DNA of 64,000 bases from Nematostella vectensis (taxonomy: Eukaryota; Cnidaria; Anthozoa; Actiniaria; Edwardsiidae), in the NCBI RefSeq assembly GCF_932526225.1, contig NC_064036.1, positions 14,439,181 through 14,503,180 on the forward strand. The letters run 5' to 3'. Both the position numbers and the translations under genes were made by a program. Below, in pieces: positions 33,934-45,603 of this stretch; position 1 is the first letter of the stretch; each line of letters starts with the position of its first letter. Under the pieces are notes generated by a model. It was not told the origin of the DNA, did no database searches, and saw only the letters and a list, made by a program, of their open reading frames with translations.

Positions 33934-35888
33934 GTCATGCGAATGTTACGTGCGACTGGGTAGCCATTTCAAGAATTCGGTGCTAAGTCCAGTGGTCCAG
34001 TTTCACTGTTACGATTAACTCATCCAATTTCAATAGGCGCTTTGACCAATTGAGGTGGAAACACAAAGTCTATGTTCATCAGGGAGTCAAAGCTTGTCCA
34101 TCAGTGAATTAAAAATATACTCAAGAGCACTCAATGCCTAAAATAGTACTTCATTGATTAGATGAAAAGTCGAAAGTATGCATGTTGCGTTCCTGGGAAT
34201 CCAGATAACTACAGTAGACACAGAGTAGACAATGAAACAAATTTTGTTGAAATTAAATAAATTCAGGCATTCCTCCAGCGCTGTTGAGTTCACAAAAACA
34301 TGCCTCCGAAGTCGCAGTTTATACCGCCAAACTCCAGACACTGAAGACCAAAAATACTTTGGAAGACTGTGTAAGTCGATCAGAAATTACACGAAATGGC
34401 AAATAGTAAGAGAAAATAAGGATCCGGCAAAAGAACAGCATAGCGCTGTTTGTTATTGATTTAGAGAAACTGATTCGGACACGTAAGGATTTTACTACAC
34501 AGTTATATCGGTGGGGACTTGCCTATGTAAAAGCCTACTCACGTGTCTACAAAGGGGCATCCGATTGGTCGAATCACCTATTGAATATGGATGAGTTAAC
34601 AGTAACAATGAATTAACCCAGTACTGAAATCTTGAATGGCTTCCCAGGCACATGTAGATAATGTTGAAAATCATGTACTGTTTCTACTGTGGTTTTCCAT
34701 TATCTAACTAACAATTAATTTCAGTTATCACGAAACGATATGGGAACCAATCTCGGATCGAAATTGTGTCAGTATTGTTCATTCAAAAAGAATAAGTAAA
34801 TAACAGCTACTTTCTTTGCCCATACCCTTAGATTCTCTATTTGTTAAGCTTTGAATTTTCCAGCACCTAGACCTAGAGATGCCTGCAGAGAGGGAGGAGG
34901 CTAGGAGCGGCCTTAGATTTCTTTAATTGGCTTTTAGAAAATAGGATGTGACTAGTTTAGTGCGTAATCAAGTTTCTTGAGTCACTGTAGATATATGATA
35001 ATCGATTATTATACAGTCACAAAGTGAAGGGTAATTTCTCTAGATCATTCTATATAAGTGGGCCTTGCGAACGCCAGCCCAGTAAAATATAAAGAAATTA
35101 AGCTTTTGCTATCAGGAAACCACGGATTATGCCTGGCAATGCAAAAGCGATATTATTGCCGATAAGAGTTGCCGCAGAGTGGTCTGCTACTGCATATGTC
35201 TGTTAGGCTGTTTTATTTGTGTTTGCTTTAGAAGTCCTTTGGGAATCTTAACAGAAAATCTACAGTAGATGTCTTGAAGCACAGCTGGAAATATCTGTAA
35301 TTTGGGCCGTGTCGCGTATTTCCATGAAGTCTAAAGGCCACAACGACTTACAAAACCTAGTACTGCAAAAGGATACTATATACCATGAAACGGTCGCGAC
35401 CCAAATATACGGATTGTGATTGGCTTGCATAGGCAGTGTATCAAGTGTATGTTGCAACAACTGTGTGTGTGTGTGGAAGGGGGGGGGGGGGGGGTATATA
35501 GCCCGCCGCCACTGTAGTTGTGTGTGTGTGTGTGGGGGGGGGGGGGGGGTATCACCCGCCACTAGCAACCTATTTTAAAAGCCGGGTCCCTAGCTTGGAT
35601 GATTCCTCGTCACCATGTGAGGGGAGGGGGGGGGGTATCACCCGCCACCCATCCACCTTTTTTTAAAGGTCAGGTCCCTAGTTTGGAGAATTGTTTTGAC
35701 CTCGTCCCTAAACTACTCTATTCTAATACCAAGTCCAACTAGTATAATGAAATTTAAATTTATTTCTACTTAAAAATGCTACTGACTATAAGTGCCCCAC
35801 TTAAATTTAACTTAGAAATACTATTTAATTTAAGTTACATTTCGTATTTGTCTTGAATTTATTTAAATTCCTTATTTCGTCCAGTAAG

Positions 35889-36019
35889 CAGCGGCGTAGC
35901 CAGGACCCAAAAGGTCCTTTCAAGAAATTTTCTCCTGTATTTTACATTTACCGCATTTCTGGCTGCTAGAAGGGGGGGGGGGGGGTGTGGGGCGGGCCAC
36001 CCCCCTGGCTACGCCCTTG
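35889..36019. mobile_element. MITE with GGCGTAGCCAGG ends, right arm
   Basis: Mirror of 19,399-19,525. It is about 4 bp longer because of the internal G tract (GGGGGGGGGGGGG), a difference that could be real or a homopolymer sequencing error. Confidence 0.65.
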
Positions 36020-38474
36020 CTAAGTTATCCTATGATAATGCGAATAACAATTTAGCATCGTTGTTCTATATCCCACAAGTACAAAACACTTGGTTAAAGG
36101 AAACAGAAAATCCCGAATGCCTCCTGACATTTGCCTAAAAAATGTGATGTTTAGAAACTCAAACCACTTTTAGTAAACTACTCGATTCTAATACCAAAAA
36201 CATTTTTTCTAAGTCCAACTAGTATAATGAAATTAAAGCTTATTCCTACTTAAAAATGATACTGACTATAAGTGCCCCACTTAAATGTAACTTAGAAATA
36301 CTATTTAATTTAAGTTACATTTCGTATTTGTCTTGAATTTATTTAAATTCCTTATTTCGTCCAGTATCATCTTATTTTTGTTTGAAACACTCTTGTTTAA
36401 CATAAAATAGCATTGTTCAAGCGGTTAGTATTCTCCCTCTATCTGTACTAGAAAAGGATACCACTTTATACATTCAGGTGGCGTCCACCAGTCTCATACT
36501 TTTTAATACAAAAATGGCCAGCATAAATATTATATATTTTTTTATTTTATTTCTACCAAATGTACGAAATGTATAGTGAAACATTATAATGATAATACAA
36601 CATGGTGAGGCATATTCAGTGTTTGTCAGTTATGTACATGGTAAGATGGCACTGTCCGATAAATCTAGATTGTTTTGTAAACAGAAGCAACAACATACTG
36701 CGTTATAATCATTAAACAAATTACTGTCGCGAATGGGGGGAGGGGGGGACTGGGGGGTGTCAGTGAAACCCGACTGGCGCCCGCCGTTCGGCTCGCCGCG
36801 CCCCCCATCCCGTTTTCCGTGGCCTGGGGTATACCGTCTGGGGAAGCAGATAGGGGTTCACGTACATAAACAACTGGGGCAACTGTGTATAAAGGCCGGG
36901 CGCGTCCGGACTGGGGGGTTTCGTACAAGCGGGAATAACCCGCGCCGCGCCCCCCAGCCCGTTTTTTCAACCCGATAAATCCACGGTTGTGAACGAGGCA
37001 TTCAGAGGCGCTACCTTCAAGAATACCCATGGATGGCCTACAGCCCCTCCGAAGATGGTGCATATTGTAAATAACGCGCCGCGATGTCGATAATAAGTGG
37101 AGACAGCAGAAAGGTCCACTTTATACAAGCCCCCTTCACGAAGTGGTACAAGCTTGGAAAAAAAGCGGGAAAACATCAAGTGTCACCAAGAGTGCATGAT
37201 CAGTGCATGATCATGTCAGTGAAACCTCCCTTCCCCCTTTCTAATGTTGGATGTAACCATGCTGAATTCCTAAGATTTACACCCCGAATTGGACAACATT
37301 GTACTGGGGGGAGGGGGGAGAAGCGGGCAGGAGGAGTGGGTAACATTGAAACCCCTATGCAGTGGAAAATCAAAAAAGGCGACAACAGTTTTGTCCAGCA
37401 TTGTGGGTCCTGTAGGATTTGCCGTACTCGGGTGGGCCGTTATTTGTACAAAAGACAAGTGCAAAAGGAATACAAGGAAAACAAGTGCAAAAGGAATATG
37501 GATAAAAAGTTAATGATGTTGGTCTTTATATGTAGTCTTTGTTGGAGTAAAAGACCTAAAAATATATAATAGGCAAGGGGTGTATGCGCTATAGTAACAA
37601 GCATATGTAGCTTGAAAAAAATCCATAGACGACGGTATATAAGGCACCGGTACTCTCAGTTTTGTGAGACCTGAAAGATGATTAAGGGAGAAAATGCTGG
37701 ACGTTTTCCAACTTAAATACTCAACATTTGTTGAGGAAGTCGTAAAAAGAGCAGATATGGGGCCACTAAGCAGGGAAGTTAAGAGGAGAAGATAGGTTAT
37801 GATAGACAACATCCGATTTTTTTGCAGGGGCGGAGCAAGGGGTAGGGCACTGGTGCACACCTTAACCCCCCCCCCCCCCCCACCTCAAACCCCTTAAAAC
37901 TTACCCCAGGACACGAAACGATTGCGAGCAGTTCCGAAATGAGCTCCAAGGGATTGCTGCAATGGACTAAGGGAAAGCTTAAAGAACTTACATGCAATTC
38001 TAAGCTTAATAAAGGGTTTCCAGCAAATGAATTTATTTAAAAAACGTGTCTCTTAAAAGCTACAAATTCCAATACAATAACTCTATTTATTACATACAAT
38101 GCCACAGCGTCTGATCTGTGATAAATACGGCTAAACCCATTCACACACACACACATTTGTGTGGGATGCTTTTGTATGGAGTCCTATTTTTTTACCCTAT
38201 GGCTGGGGGAGGGGCGTGTCCAATGGGAGGACCTTTTTTTCGCATATTTTTTTGCAAAAATCATAGCCCCCCCCCCCCCCCCCACTACCACCCGCTAAAT
38301 AATGACACGACCCTTAGATTTCTAAACCAAGAGTGTTAGACCCCTCGGTTGCTGGGGATAAAATGGTTCTGATGGGAAACATGTGGAGTTAAACTTGTTG
38401 TGTTACGAATATTTTTTGGGGCGCTTGAGCGGATGCTTAGGAAAATCGCCCCGATGGGTTATACGGGCAATAAT

Positions 38475-40180
38475 TCATGTGCTTAAATGTCTAACCAGTC
38501 TCTCCAGCTGTCCCCACGTCTTGCCCATATGCTTGGCGTCTGCATCCAAATCTCGGCGCCAGGTGTTACGAGGCCTCCCTCTCTTCCTCTTTCCTTTGGG
38601 ATTCCAAGTGAGGGATTGTCTTGTGATGTTGGTTGCAGGCTTTGGAAGGGTGTGGCCAATCCATCGCCAGCGTCTGTGAAGGACGTCTTGATCAACAGGC
38701 TGCTGCTTTGTACGCTGCCATAATTCCTCGTTGCTGATCTTGTCGGGCCAGCGGATCTTCAGGATCTTCCTCAGGCAGGTGTTGATGAAAACCTGGATTT
38801 TCTTCATGGTGGTGACGGTGTTTCTCCAGGTCTCGGCTCCGTAGAGTAGTATTGGCTTTATGATGGTGTTGAAGAGCCTGATCTTGGTGGTGATGCTGAT
38901 CTCGCTGGATCCCCAGATGTTCTTTAGTTGATGGAACGCTGCTAGGGCTTTACCAATACGGGTTCTGATGTCGGCATCCGTTCCTCCCTGATTGTCCAGG
39001 ATGCTGCCGAGGTAGGTGAAGGTGTCCACCTCTTCCAGCGCCTCGCCTTGGACTGTGATGGGTGTCTCGTTGGATGCGTTTGTCTTGAACACCTTGCTCT
39101 TCCCTCTGTTGATGTTGAGGCCCAGCCTGGCTGCGTTGTCCGCAACAATGTTAGTCTTTTCCTGCATCTGTTGCTGGGTGTGAGAGAGAAGAGCCAGGTC
39201 ATCGGCGAAGTCGAGGTAGTCCAGCTGCTTCCAAAGTGTCCACTGAATACCGTTTCGTTTCTGGTCTGTTGACGTCTTCATGATCCAGTCTATGGCCAGC
39301 AGGAACAGGAAGGGCGAGAGTAAGCAGCCTTGCCTCACTCCGGTTCTTATTTCAAAGGCTGTCTGCCATGCACTACTATGCAGGTCATTCCTTCATATGA
39401 CTTCCTGATGATGTTGGTTATTTTCTCTGACACTCCGTAGTGTCTCAGTAGTCTCCGGAGGGTCTGCCTGTCAACGCTGTCAAACGCCTTCTCATAGTCG
39501 ATAAAGTTGACGCAGAGGGGCGAGTTCCACTGCAGGGACTGCTCCAGAATGATGCGCAGGGTTGCGATCTGGTCCGTGCACGATCTCTCCTTTCGGAAGC
39601 CGGCTTGTTGGTCACGGAGATGCGGGTCCACGGCGTCTTTCATTCTGTTCAGCAGGATGTGGTTAAACGCCTTCCCTGGGATGGACAACAGCGTTATCTA
39701 GACTCGACGTCAGCCTTCAGCGCTTCTGCCGGGATGCTGTCGGGTCCTGCAGGCTTGCCGTTCTTCAATTGCTTGATGGCGCTGCAGATTTCTTCCTTCG
39801 TGGGTGCGCAGCACTCGATTGGCAGGTCACTGTCAGCTGGCGGTATCTCCGGTGGGTTTGCAGGAGCTGGCCTGTTGAGTAGCTCCTGGAAGTGCTCGAT
39901 CCACCTCTTCTTCTGTCCTTCTTCGTCTGATATTACTCCTCCATTCTTGTCCTTTACTGGCCTCTCTGGCTTGGCAAACTTGCCCGATATTTTCTTGATG
40001 ATGGAATACAGGTCCTTGGTGCTGTCCTGGTGAGCTGCTTCTTCTGCTTCTGTTGCCAGTGTCTCTATGTAGCTTCGCTTGTCTGCTCTGATGCTTCGCT
40101 TGACGACTCTGTTTGCTTCTGTGTATTCCTCTTGTGCTTTCGCTTCCGTTTCCGTTCTGCCTCAACCTCCGTCTGGGGAA
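38475..40180 (-). pseudogene. Decayed non-LTR retrotransposon reverse transcriptase, right arm
   Basis: Mirror of 15,240-16,944 with the same internal deletion, the same frameshift and the same abnormal C-terminus. Shared lesions show that the damage predates the formation of the inverted repeat. The catalytic FADD box is preserved in the fragment 38,475-39,338, but the element has no endonuclease and cannot move by itself. Confidence 0.8.
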
Positions 40181-41028
40181 ACTCTTAACTGGCATCTTTG
40201 CAGAAAGGGTCCACGATACCTTTCTGTAAACAACCTTTTGCATGATCAACAAAAAGTTTGCCGCGAAAGCGCTAGAGGTACGAAGGACCATCTTTCTGTA
40301 TAAAAGCTGTTTTGAAGAGCAATGAACGAAGGAAGATAAATCTATGCATGGAATGGGTGGAGATTTAACAAAGCTTATGAATTTGCTACCCACTCTTGGG
40401 TAGTTAAGTGCCTAGGAATAGGTGAGCATGCCCGGGAGAGGGACTTCGAGAAAAACAGACGGATGTGCTCGAGAGCAAAATCAGTTTTTACCCTAAGGGA
40501 TAGGGGCATTAAGGGCGTGGTAAACAAAACTTCTTACCCCTAAGAGATAGCACATTGGGTAGGAATTTTTAACCCTAAAAACAATGCCCGTTTTAATTCG
40601 CTGACGTACCCTGTATTCTATGTTACCGACAATAAAGCCGGAAGTATCAACCGATCAGATGACTTGTGGTTTATTGTAGAATACGTTTCGAGCGGAAGGG
40701 CCACTATTTTGTGAGACACCCTAAAGGATAGCAGCATCGGAAAAAATCCTAAAACACCCCCCCCCCCCCCCCCAAGAGATAGCATAGAAGACAGGTCGAT
40801 CTCCTCCGTCTACTTTTCTGGAGAGCCCCCCCCCCCCCCCCACCGGAGAGCATGCCCACTTGGAAAACTAATTTGTATACCAACAACCAACTTACTGGAT
40901 CAGTCAGTATAAAAAGAAGTATTTTCCAAGGTGATTCTTTCTCGCCACTTCTTTTTGTCATCACCATGTTTACAATGGTGAGCTCATAAATGATTTCTCT
41001 CCTTTTTTATGCATTTTAATGTTCCTCT

Positions 41029-41238
41029 TCACAGTTCTTGATCCCCTTTCTTTGCGGCGTTTAGCTCGGCCAGCCTACTATGGTACCTCTCACATTCCTC
41101 GCCCATTCCTCCGGTGGTGGTGAACACTAATAGGGTGTAATCCTCCCCTTTCTTTGCGGCGTTTAGCTCGGCCAGCCTACTATGGTACCTCTCACATTCC
41201 TCGCCCATTCCTCCGGTGGTGGTGAACACTAATAGGGT
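41029..41238 (-). repeat. 102-bp direct duplication, right arm
   Basis: Mirror of 14,181-14,390, with the same two-copy open frame and [10 protein letters not shown] motif. Confidence 0.5.
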
Positions 41239-41328
41239 GAAAGTTCGCCAGTTTTCATGGTTGAGGTGGGGGGATCCAGGTGGGATATGGTCCTTGTGGA
41301 TCCGTCCTTGTTAGAGGCATTTTGTTTT

Positions 41329-41758
41329 TACCCGATAACGCTTCATCGGGTATTTATATTTACTTTTACCCGATGACGCTTTATCGGGTATTTATATTTT
41401 CTTTTACCCGATAACCTGATAACGCTTTATCGGGTATTTATATTTTGTTTTACCCGATAACGCTTTATCGGGTATTTATATTTACTTTTACCCGATAACG
41501 CTTCATCGGGTATTTATATTTTGTTTTACCCGATAACCTGATAACGCTTTATCGGGTATTTGTATTTTGTTTTACCCGATAACGCTTCATCGGGTATTTA
41601 TATTTACTTTTACCCGATAACGCTTCATCGGGTATTTATATTTTGTTTTACCCGATAACCTGATAACGCTTTACCGGGTATTTATATTTGAAATAACTTT
41701 TACCCGATGAAATGTTACCGGGTATTATGCTTTTAACCTACTCCAAATTCATCGGGTA
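41329..41758. repeat. Outer right array of TACCCGATAA/TTATCGGGTA palindromes
   Basis: Mirror of 13,661-14,090, with the same AGCG-loop units, 60 bp inside the outer end of the 28-kb inverted repeat. Confidence 0.85.
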
Positions 41759-41875
41759 TTAATAACCTTTACCAGATACCTTTTATTTATACCTGGTGGC
41801 CCTAAAGTCCAATTGATCCGTAAGTTGTTCGTTGGTCACTAAAATTTGGAAAGAGTTTTTGCGCCAAATAGACCA

Positions 41876-41986
41876 AGGGTGTCGCGGGGATCGGGCACAC
41901 AGGGAGCGCGTGAGAAACAAAGAGGAGTGAAAGACCTCTTTTTCCTTCTCGCATGCTCCCTGTGTGCCCGATCTCCGCGACGCCCT
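41876..41986. repeat. 111-bp fold-back hairpin beside the giant inverted repeat
   Basis: The left half begins AGGGTGTCGCGGGGATCGGG and the right half ends CCCGATCTCCGCGACGCCCT. The halves pair through CACACAGGGAGC and GCTCCCTGTGTG and, less well, through the AGAAACAAAGAGG/CCTCTTTTTCCTTCT core. It lies only 57 bp outside the right boundary of the 28-kb element. It may be a small fold-back element of its own. Confidence 0.75.
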
Positions 41987-44900
41987 GGGTCGCCGAGGAT
42001 GATTCTAGAGTTGAGAATGCGTCCTACAAACATTTCGACGTTTGAAAGCACTTTGAATTGTCTTTTTACTTCGACCAATCAATGGCTAGAAGCCCGTCAT
42101 ACCACTACGTTATCACGCAAAACTCACGCTAAATCCCAAAATAGCTAAAAATGTGTTTTTGCGTATCGCGCCACCATCGCCGTGATCCTAGATACTAATT
42201 CCTCAGATACTAATTCCTCAGATAATAATTCCCAGATACTAATTAGGGTGGAAAAGGGGGGTATGGATCACCTTTTCACAGACCGAAAAAAGACTTTCAC
42301 GTTTCACTCCAAAGTGCTACATCTCGCTTCACGGGAAGAGTTGGATCACGTTTCACGGACGTCGAAATTGAAGATTTCGCGTTTCTCGCATTGAAAAATG
42401 GCAAAATCTCGTTTCAAGAAAAAACCCTTTACCACCCTGACTAATCAGAATCTAAACAGATACTAAAAGCGCTCAGTTATTACAGTAACTGCGCTACATC
42501 GCAACAATCTGGAGAGTTAAATGGCGTTTCACGCTCAACTGGATAGCGCAATATCTATAAAAATAAGTGTCCGATTTCTCAGAAATGAGTTACTAAGAGC
42601 TGGGTATGATAATTGGATTGGTCTCTGACAAAACATGCAAAATATAATATCCATAATCAAAGCTACCGACGATTATACCCAAGAATATTGATAACATAGA
42701 CTAAAAAGATAATTAAACAACTTTTTCCGATTTCCCTATGAATAGCACCCATAAGATCTTCCTAAATATGGGGCGATAAAAGTGACCATAATTTTTTACG
42801 CAAATATCATTCTCGACCCGCGATCAAAGATTTTTCAAAATACTGTTTTCTGGCACTGGCTGATTCGGGTGGTACAAAAAACAAAATTCTGTTTGCCTTT
42901 TGTGTGAAATGCTGGTCAAAGAATATATCTCTACAGTTTAAAAACAGTACGGGTTTGTGTCGTAAAATTACACATGCGCCATGTTGATCCTGGGGTTAAT
43001 AAAGTACCGCTAAAAATTAATACAAACAGTTAATAAAAAACAAGATGTATCGTCTTCTCTTCAAGCAATCAATTTATACATGTAACGCTTGATTCATAAT
43101 AAGGTATGTAAATCGCGCGGTGCAGAGCCAAGAACCTATACTTTAGCTCAAGCTATAAAACCAGGTTCCGCTTTCAATAATTTCACGTTTACTGTCAGCA
43201 AGTAGATTGCACGTCAAATACCTAGAAATAAAGTAATATTTTCACGCGGGGAATTGACGCAAGGTGGCGGGTTTCTCAATTGTACTTGACCCTTGTAGGA
43301 GTCCTCACTGTTTCCAAGTGATACTCTAGAATCGTAAATCGAGCGCCTATTTCCGTTCCGTACGCATAAACTATCGGTAGAAAGTTGGATCTGACTTCTC
43401 GAGCAGGTAACTCTAGGTAACGTCTAAGTGTATTGAGACTCTGGTATAGCCAGGTTCGGTATTAAAAAAGCAAGTGCAAATAATTGGGGTATTGTGTCAA
43501 TCATTGTAGTCACGTGTGAAACTTGCCATGGACACTAGCACAGCAAGCATGTGGTGTGTTACCACCGTTGCCAGTAGCGACCACAGCAGTCCAAGGGTAA
43601 CTCGCTGGTACACCCACGTAGGAAGGCTTGTAAGTTTTTGTATGATTTTGTTTATTTGTTAAAACTGTTGAAAAAAGAGGTCCAATCTTACATGCTAAAA
43701 AAACATGCGGCATTATATAAAGCTTCATCACGTGATTAGGGTATTATATAATGTTTCATAACGTTTCATGTTCGTTATTATGTTTTTTTTATCTATTAAA
43801 CTCCAATATTTGCCAGGGTACAACTTCTGTTCCCTGACCATACGCTTCAGGTTTGTTTGGTGTATTGCCCTGGGGTAGAAAGCCCCTCTCACGTTTTCAA
43901 GAAGGTCAACCGATAGAACAACATGTGTATTGAATATTGATGAGTGGGATTCCATGCGGTTTATAGCAAAGATGTCCTGAGGATGGAAGTTTCAAGATAG
44001 AATCAAATCATAGCAGGTGATTAATTGAGCGCAATCATGAACAATTCTACACGGCAGGCTAGACATTTCTATCTTCGGATTTTTTTAATAGTGTTCAACG
44101 AGAATCGAAAGAGATTGCGCCCGCCTCGTTTCGCTAGACCCACCAAAATATCTGTGGTTTGTGCAAAAGCTTCCCATTAGCGTCCCAGACAAGTTGTCTG
44201 TTTACATGAGCGGCCACTAAACTGACGACAGTAATTACTTTGCGTAAAACCCATTCTATTTTGCTATTGAAGTCTTGGCCTGTGCTTAGGACAGCAAGTA
44301 TTTATCGCAAGTCGTTTTTGTAAACGAGCTGCTAAATACACGATTACACAGCCAGTTATACGCTTATTGCAGAAATAATCACAGATAGGGCATTAAATTA
44401 TGGAAGAGGGTAAATGAAAGGCTACCGCTCATTTAGCTTACGCAAGACCTTGAGCGCAAGACCATATAGCGTTATTCTCAACCCATCACGTCTATCTGTT
44501 GGGATTATTTTTAATAAAGATCTTATTATTTTTACTGCTGATCGATACAATTTACTAAATTCCACTGCAAATGCTATGGCAAAGTATATCAAATTAAGCC
44601 ATGGAATATCACTGTATTTAGAAACAAACAGATAAAATATAATGTAATGAGTCATGGCAACAATGTCCTAGCTGTGACTAGTGAATTCTTGCTTCACAGT
44701 AGGATAAAAACCATTCAATTCCAAGAAGCATCATAATTTGTAAAACTCAACAAGAGATCTATAGTCTAAACAACCGATGGAGCGTTACGTGAGTTGTCTT
44801 TTCAAATGACCTCCAAATTTTTCTTGATTATTTGATAATTTATAAACTAGTGCAGATATAGAGTGCTAGGAACACAATTTTTACGAAGAAGCCTTTTTTT

Positions 44901-45521
44901 AAGATTAGTATGGTATCTCTATTAGGCGATTATCCTTGGGCCCCGAGACAAGCATCCGTTGATATCTAAATACTGCAGCATTTTAATAAAAACCAAATAT
45001 ATTTCGGGCTCTATATAGTGGTTGCCTGAAAAGATGCAGCATTTTAATGAAAAGCAAATCTCTTTTGAGTTCTATATAGTGGTCGCCTGAAAAGAGGTTG
45101 GCTGCTTGATCAAGGTACCGCCAGTGCCATACTTCGAGAATCTGTGCCGTAACATCAAAGCGTCAAGGTATCAAATAAATGGGCAAATCTTATACGTTAA
45201 CATTCGGTTCAGTTGAAAATCTTTGAAAATTCGATTAAGTTGAAAGTATTTGAAAGGATGCGTCATCGAAATTGCCCGAAGGGCAGACTACAATTGTAAA
45301 GCAGCATGAAACTTGAGATAAAAAACATGAGTCAAACTTTGTTTTGGTTATAAATTCCATAGCAGTAAAACTGTCGGTGTCCAACCAACTGCATAGGGGA
45401 GGGCATTGTGTTCTAGTGATCCGTGCGTGTCCAATAATGCATACCGCAAAATACAAAAATAAGCAGCGAAAACAGTTCGGTGTTCATTCTCACCAAGTGC
45501 TGTTCAGGTAGAGTGTGGGAA
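41987..45521. other. Intergenic region upstream of the second gene
   Basis: No gene is recognised in 3.5 kb. A short 15-bp repeat (AGATACTAATTCCTC, about 3 copies) sits at 42,186-42,243. Scattered frames of up to 100 codons have no protein-like features. The last 100 bases before 45,522 should hold the promoter of the second gene; only a weak A/T-rich motif (ACAAAAATAAG, about 45,453) is seen. Confidence 0.45.
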
Positions 45522-45603
45522 ATGGCTAAGATGAGGCGCATCTGTGTGGTTGCGCTTTTGATTTCATTCGCTATTTCCGTCAATACACAGAACTCGACAA
45601 CAG
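45522..45603 (+). CDS. Signal-peptide exon of the second gene
   Basis: The ATG at 45,522 (context GGAAATGG) starts MAKMRR followed by the hydrophobic core ICVVALLISFAISV and then NTQNSTTG before the donor CAG|GTAGGT. This is a standard signal peptide with cleavage expected near S-V-N. The exon ends in phase 1, matching the acceptor at 47,168/47,169 (GTAACAG), where codon GCC is completed. An upstream in-frame ATG at 45,480 would place 14 extra residues before this core and is less likely. Confidence 0.65.

Larger units (their letters stand above)
30264..35320. mobile_element. Older, diverged palindromic element split by a nested transposon, right arm
   Basis: Mirror copy of 20,096-25,152, with the same outer ends, the same nested insertion and the same divergence between its own two arms. 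The short frame at 34,232-34,459 (75 codons) is the only open frame of note and is unrecognised. Confidence 0.6.
13600..41819. mobile_element. 28-kb near-perfect inverted repeat, candidate giant fold-back element
   Basis: From GGATCAATTGGACTTTAGGG at 13,600 the sequence is mirrored by the reverse complement ending at 41,819; homology stops one base further out on each side. The axis lies at about 27,919, with a non-mirrored centre of about 75 bp. The arms carry the same content in reverse order: TACCCGAT array, 102-bp duplication, LINE fragment, G/C-tract region, small MITE, older palindrome with nested transposon, long unique stretch, inner array. I noted about seven single-base differences plus homopolymer and array length differences, so identity exceeds 99.9% outside arrays. 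The left arm is longer by a 200-N gap and about 245 bp. It could be a real mobile or segmental palindrome, or two haplotypes or contigs joined head-to-head. Confidence 0.8.

Noticed and set aside
13600..41819. CRISPR array interpretation of the regularly spaced TACCCGAT repeats
   Set aside because: Spacers are conserved rather than unique, units are palindromic arrays in a eukaryotic context and no cas-like genes are present.
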